52,641 nucleotides of DNA from Bacilli bacterium (GTDB lineage: Bacteria > Bacillota_I > Bacilli_A > RF39 > UBA660). The position numbers and the translations under genes are program-made. Below are positions 49,165-52,641 of the stretch, one piece after another. Within the stretch, counting starts at the first letter, position 1, and each line of letters begins with the position of its first letter. The notes beneath the pieces were generated by a model. It was not told the origin of the DNA and ran no database searches. It saw nothing but the letters and a program-made list of their open reading frames with translations. The stretch covers positions 1-52,641 of the forward strand of contig JAFZWF010000018.1 in NCBI GenBank assembly GCA_017617435.1, in the 5' to 3' direction.

Positions 49165-50415
49165 ATGATAACAAAACAAAAAGGAACATATGATATTTAT
49201 GGAATTGAAGCAAAGAAAAGGATGTATGTAAATGATATATTAGATGCACTTTGTCAAAAGTATAATTATTCTAATATTGTTACACCTGTATTTGAAGCAT
49301 CTGAACTATTCCATAGAGGTGTTGGTGAAACAACTGATATGGTTCAAAAAGAAACATATGACTTTAAAGATAGAGGAGATAGAAATATTACACTTAGACC
49401 AGAAGGAACTGCTGGTGTAGTTAGATGGTTTATTGAAAATAAAATGTATGGTAATATGACTGATCCAGTTAAAGTTTACTATAATATGAAAATGTATCGT
49501 TATGAAAGACCTCAAAGTGGAAGACAAAGAGAATTTACACAGTGGGGATTCGAATGTTTTGGTTCAGACGATGCACTTGCTGATGCTGAAACAATAAGTT
49601 TAGCTTATAATGCTTATAGATTAATTGGTCTTGATAATGTTACTATTAAACTTAATACACTAGGTGATAGTGAATCAAGAGAAAATTATAAAAAGGCTTT
49701 AAAAGAGTATTTAGAACCACATATTAAAGATTTATGTCCTGATTGCCAAGAAAGATTTAATAAAAATGTTTTAAGAATTTTAGATTGTAAATTTGATGCT
49801 GATAATGAAATTCTTAAAAATGTTCCAACTATTAAAAATTATTTAAATGAAGAATCTTTAAATAGATTTAATAAGTTAAAAGAACTTCTTGATTTAATGG
49901 ATATTAACTATATTGAAGATGAAAAACTCGTTCGTGGACTAGATTATTATACACATATGGTATTTGAAGTTGTTTTAGATAACTCTTATGCTCTTGGTGG
50001 CGGTGGAAGATATAATAACTTAGTTGAAGCATTAGGTGGTCCTTCTGTTCCTGCTGTTGGTTTTGCAATGGGTTATGATAGAACAATGCAAATGCTTGAT
50101 GAAAAGGATGTTGAAATACCAGTTAATGATGATGTTGATGTATATCTTTTATATGTTTCTGAAGATGAAAAAGATACTGCAGCTTACCTTGCACAAGATT
50201 TAAGATTAAATGGTTTTATTGTTGAAACTGATTTAATGGGTAAAAGTTTAAAAGCACAATTTAAGAGTGTTGATAGATTTAATTCTAAATATTTAATTGT
50301 ACTTAATGATGAAGATTTAGCTAAAGATGAAGTAGTAGTTAAAGACAATAAAACTAAAGAAGAAGAAAGAGTATCTATTAATGATTTAGTTGATTATTTA
50401 GATATGCATATGTAG
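49165..50415 (+). CDS. hisS: Histidyl-tRNA synthetase
   Basis: A 416-residue class II synthetase. KQKGTYDIYGIEAKKRMYV at the start, motif 1 region (YSNIVTPVFEASELF), motif 2 MKMYRYERPQSGRQREFTQ with RPEGTAGVVR before it, the HisRS peptide LVRGLDYYTHMVFEVV, motif 3 GFAMGYDRTM, and a C-terminal anticodon-binding domain (~325-416; VDVYLLYVSEDEK). The frame continues upstream into the T-box terminator, but AAGGAGGAAA supports the ATG at 49165. First gene of a three-synthetase operon. Confidence 0.97.
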   Translation: MITKQKGTYDIYGIEAKKRMYVNDILDALCQKYNYSNIVTPVFEASELFHRGVGETTDMVQKETYDFKDRGDRNITLRPEGTAGVVRWFIENKMYGNMTDPVKVYYNMKMYRYERPQSGRQREFTQWGFECFGSDDALADAETISLAYNAYRLIGLDNVTIKLNTLGDSESRENYKKALKEYLEPHIKDLCPDCQERFNKNVLRILDCKFDADNEILKNVPTIKNYLNEESLNRFNKLKELLDLMDINYIEDEKLVRGLDYYTHMVFEVVLDNSYALGGGGRYNNLVEALGGPSVPAVGFAMGYDRTMQMLDEKDVEIPVNDDVDVYLLYVSEDEKDTAAYLAQDLRLNGFIVETDLMGKSLKAQFKSVDRFNSKYLIVLNDEDLAKDEVVVKDNKTKEEERVSINDLVDYLDMHM

Positions 50416-50430
50416 AAAGGAAACCAAATA

Positions 50431-51717
50431 ATGAAAAGAACTTTAATAAATAATTTAAAAGAAAATGAAGAATCAAAAATTTCTGGTTTTGCGACTAAAA
50501 TAAGAGATACTAAATATATGATATTTGTTATTTTAAGAGATAGAACTGGATCTATTCAAGTTTCAATAGATAAAGCAAATAATGAAGAAATTTGTAATCA
50601 GTTAAATGGTATTATTGCTGGATCTGTTTTGGAATTTGAAGGTAAAATGGTTCTATCTGAATACGTTAAACAAGGTGGTAAAGAATTTTTACCAACAAAG
50701 TTTAATTGTTTATCAAGCGCCGATGCATCACCACTTGAAGAAAATGCCAATATAGATACAAGAATGGACTATAGATGGATTGATTTAAGAAGTGATAAAA
50801 ATCAATTAATGCTTAATGTTCAATCATGTTTTGTTGAAGGTATGAGAGAACACTGTTATAAAGAAAATTTTACAGAAATTCATACACCTAAATTAATTGG
50901 TGCTGCATCAGAATCTGGTTCTGATGTATTTGAAGTAAAGTATTTTGATAGAAAAGCATACCTTGCACAAAGCCCTCAATTTTATAAACAAATGGCTTTA
51001 GCATCAGGTCTTGAAAGAGTTTTTGAAGTTGCTCCTTGTTTTAGAGCTGAAAATTCAAATACTAATAGACATACAACTGAATTTACTTCATTCGATATTG
51101 AATTTGCATATATAGATTCATATGAAGATGTTATGGATTTTGAAGAAGATTTAATTATTGCTGGTTTAACAAAAGTAAAAGAAAAATATGCAGATCAGAT
51201 TAAAGAATATTTTGACAAAGAAGTAATTGTTCCCACAAAGCCATTTCCTAGAATAAAACTTCAAGATTTATATAAAGAACTTGAAAAAAGATATGGATAC
51301 AAAATTCCTGAATTCGATGTTGGAGATATGAATGCTGAAACTGAAGGCTTAGCATATAAATATGCTATGGAAGAATACGGACATGAATTTATTTTTGTTA
51401 CTGATTTTAGTAAAACAAAAAGAGCATTTTATCATATGAGAAAAGATGAAATTCCTCAAGGATTCGATCTTATTTGGAGAGGTACAGAAATTACGTCAGG
51501 AGCTCAAAGAGAACACAGATATGATGTACTTAAAAAACAATGTGATGAAAAAGGTTTAACTAAAGATGTTGAATTTTATTTACAATTTTTTAAATATGGT
51601 TGCCCTCCACATGGTGGATTTGCAATAGGTGTTGATAGATTTAATATGCTACTTTTAGGTCTATCAATTAAAGAAGAAATGTTCTTATTTAGAGGTCCTA
51701 ATAGATTAGAACCTTAA
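50431..51717 (+). CDS. aspS: Archaeal/eukaryotic-type aspartyl-tRNA synthetase
   Basis: A 428-residue class II enzyme. N-terminal OB anticodon-binding domain (ISGFATKIRDTKYMIFVILRDRTG in parts), then the catalytic core: TEIHTPKLIGAASESGSDVFEV, AYLAQSPQFYKQMALASG, VFEVAPCFRAENSNTNRHT (motif 2), and the end GGFAIGVDRFNMLLLGL followed by FLFRGPNRLEP (motif 3). The length (~430), lack of the bacterial GAD insertion, and the ending RGPNRLEP mark the archaeal type; the bacterial enzyme is ~590. Such enzymes may also charge tRNA-Asn, though asnS is next door. AAAGGAAA precedes the ATG. A single-copy or second AspRS cannot be told from here. Confidence 0.92.
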   Translation: MKRTLINNLKENEESKISGFATKIRDTKYMIFVILRDRTGSIQVSIDKANNEEICNQLNGIIAGSVLEFEGKMVLSEYVKQGGKEFLPTKFNCLSSADASPLEENANIDTRMDYRWIDLRSDKNQLMLNVQSCFVEGMREHCYKENFTEIHTPKLIGAASESGSDVFEVKYFDRKAYLAQSPQFYKQMALASGLERVFEVAPCFRAENSNTNRHTTEFTSFDIEFAYIDSYEDVMDFEEDLIIAGLTKVKEKYADQIKEYFDKEVIVPTKPFPRIKLQDLYKELEKRYGYKIPEFDVGDMNAETEGLAYKYAMEEYGHEFIFVTDFSKTKRAFYHMRKDEIPQGFDLIWRGTEITSGAQREHRYDVLKKQCDEKGLTKDVEFYLQFFKYGCPPHGGFAIGVDRFNMLLLGLSIKEEMFLFRGPNRLEP

Positions 51718-51755
51718 TAAATACCAAAATATAAATATAAGAAAGGAAAATTAAT

Positions 51756-52641
51756 ATGGATGTTATAGATGTTTTTAAAACTGGAAAAATAGGTGATAAA
51801 GTTTCACTTGAAGGATGGGTTAGAAATAATCGTAATCAAAAAGAATTCGGTTTTATAGATTTTTATGATGGAACAATTGTTGATTCACTTCAAATTGTTT
51901 ATACAAAAGAGCTTGATAACTTTGATGAAGTATCTCACTATTTAGTAGGTTGTGCTATTAAGTGTGATGGACAGTTAGTTGAATCAAATGGTAAACAAAA
52001 ATTTGAAGTAAAACCATCAAAAATTGAGCTTTTAGGTGATTGCCCAGCTGATTATCCTATTCAGCCTAAACGACATACAATGGAATTTTTAAGAAGCCAA
52101 GCATACCTAAGACCTAGGACAAAAACATTTCAAGCAGTATTTAGAATTAGAAGTTTAGCCGCTATGGCACTTCATGAATATTATCAAAAGAATAACTATA
52201 CTTATGTACATACACCACTATTTACAACAACTGACTGTGAAGGATCTGATCAAATGTTTAAAGTAACTACACTTGATCTTAAAAATGTTCCTTTAAATGA
52301 AGATAAATCAGTTGATTATTCAAAAGACTTATTCGGAAAACAAGTATATATTACTGGTTCTGGACAACTTCATGGTGAAACATATGCTATGGCATTTAAA
52401 AAGATATATACGTTTGGACCTACATTTAGAACTGAAAACTCAAATACTAAAACTCATGCAAATGAGTTCTGGATGATAGAACCTGAAATGGCTTTTATGC
52501 ATTTAGATGAACTTATGGATGCAGAAGAAGATATGCTTAAGTTTGTTGTATCTTATGTTTTAGATAAAGCTGCTGATGAAATATCATTTTTAGATCAATT
52601 TGTATCTAACGGATTAAAAGAAAAATTAGAAAAATTAGTTA
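51756..52641 (+). CDS. asnS: Asparaginyl-tRNA synthetase (5' part, cut by window end)
   Basis: 295 codons are visible, with no stop before the window ends. The N-terminal OB domain starts MDVIDVFKTGKIGDKVSLEGWVRNNR in pieces, then the AsnRS marker YPIQPKRHTMEFLRSQAYLRPRT (in parts), motif 1 TYVHTPLFTTTDCEGSDQMF, YITGSGQLHGETYAMAF and motif 2 region TFGPTFRTENSNTKTHANEF. A short insertion (KNVPLNEDKSVDYSKDLFGK) before the SGQLH motif is typical of AsnRS. AAAGGAAAA precedes the ATG at 51756. Third gene of the T-box operon; its product is the enzyme the predicted specifier codon concerns. Confidence 0.95.
   Translation, partial: MDVIDVFKTGKIGDKVSLEGWVRNNRNQKEFGFIDFYDGTIVDSLQIVYTKELDNFDEVSHYLVGCAIKCDGQLVESNGKQKFEVKPSKIELLGDCPADYPIQPKRHTMEFLRSQAYLRPRTKTFQAVFRIRSLAAMALHEYYQKNNYTYVHTPLFTTTDCEGSDQMFKVTTLDLKNVPLNEDKSVDYSKDLFGKQVYITGSGQLHGETYAMAFKKIYTFGPTFRTENSNTKTHANEFWMIEPEMAFMHLDELMDAEEDMLKFVVSYVLDKAADEISFLDQFVSNGLKEKLEKLV

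Noticed and set aside
1-52641. Use of the Mycoplasma code (TGA = Trp), suggested by the low GC and short SMC
   Set aside because: TGA ends several well-delimited genes (uvrC, prp, the YhcG-like gene) and conserved Trp positions use TGG.
1-52641. Prophage, insertion sequence or integrated element
   Set aside because: No transposase, integrase, terminase, long direct or terminal repeats were seen; the accessory genes at 10-11.7 kb and 45-48.9 kb lack such borders.

Overview
The window is a gene-dense, strongly AT-rich stretch of bacterial chromosome with low-GC Gram-positive (Bacillota) gene order. TGA is a normal stop (for example at the ends of uvrC, prp and the YhcG-like gene), so this is not the Mycoplasma code. 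Several features resemble Mollicutes or the uncultured gut Bacilli related to them: short SMC, small proteins, very low GC, reduced operons. The placement is an inference; no rRNA gene is present to test it.

Layout. 1-1.3 kb: tRNA-Ser, an orphan histidine-free metal-SBP-like lipoprotein and yidD, all on the minus strand. 1.4-5 kb: rnc-smc. 5-5.9 kb: def and a small YjcZ-like membrane protein (minus). 6-12.8 kb: ftsW, comEA-comEC, then three accessory genes (a YhcG-type nuclease and two unknowns) wedged between comEC and holA. 12.8-17 kb: rnhC, cvpA-trxA, a one-domain YigZ protein, uvrC. 17.1-21.8 kb: a surface and redox region with an NPSTG-tailed secreted protein, an RnfC-like/RnfD-like pair, and a thioester-domain adhesin with its own sortase. 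21.9-25.4 kb: the macromolecular synthesis operon dnaG-rpoD-trmK. 25.7-29.8 kb: type IV pilus/competence genes pilC, pilD and convergent pilB. 29.9-35.4 kb: mreC, SpoIVFA/SpoIVFB-like genes, rplU-prp-rpmA with an L21 leader, trmB, an unknown gene, obg. 35.6-45 kb: ruvAB, a dCMP deaminase-like gene, queA-tgt, a pilin-like small protein, YrzE-, YrbG- and SpoVB-like genes, comN, rel. 45-48.9 kb: three uncharacterised genes, the first a predicted zinc metallopeptidase. 48.9 kb to the end: a T-box leader and hisS-aspS-asnS (asnS is cut by the window end).

Much of the order matches Bacillus subtilis (mreC...spoIVFAB-rplU-ysxB-rpmA...obg; ruvAB-queA-tgt-yrzE-yrbG-spoVB-comN...relA...hisS-aspS). Departures from that scaffold are therefore informative: the insertion between comEC and holA, the three unknown genes between rel and hisS, and the pilin-like gene in the yajC slot.

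Points most worth attention: a Rel protein with an intact synthetase but a degenerate hydrolase site; a two-gene RnfC/RnfD-like module without the usual flavin sites; a thioester adhesin-sortase pair in which the sortase seems to lack its catalytic Arg; an archaeal-type AspRS in an operon whose T-box looks specific for tRNA-Asn; a ZnuA-like lipoprotein without a single histidine; and the mirror-image duplicated promoter/start regions between the YigZ-like gene and uvrC. Many genes use a GGTGA-type Shine-Dalgarno sequence whose own GTG falsely lengthens the open frame; starts here were moved downstream accordingly.
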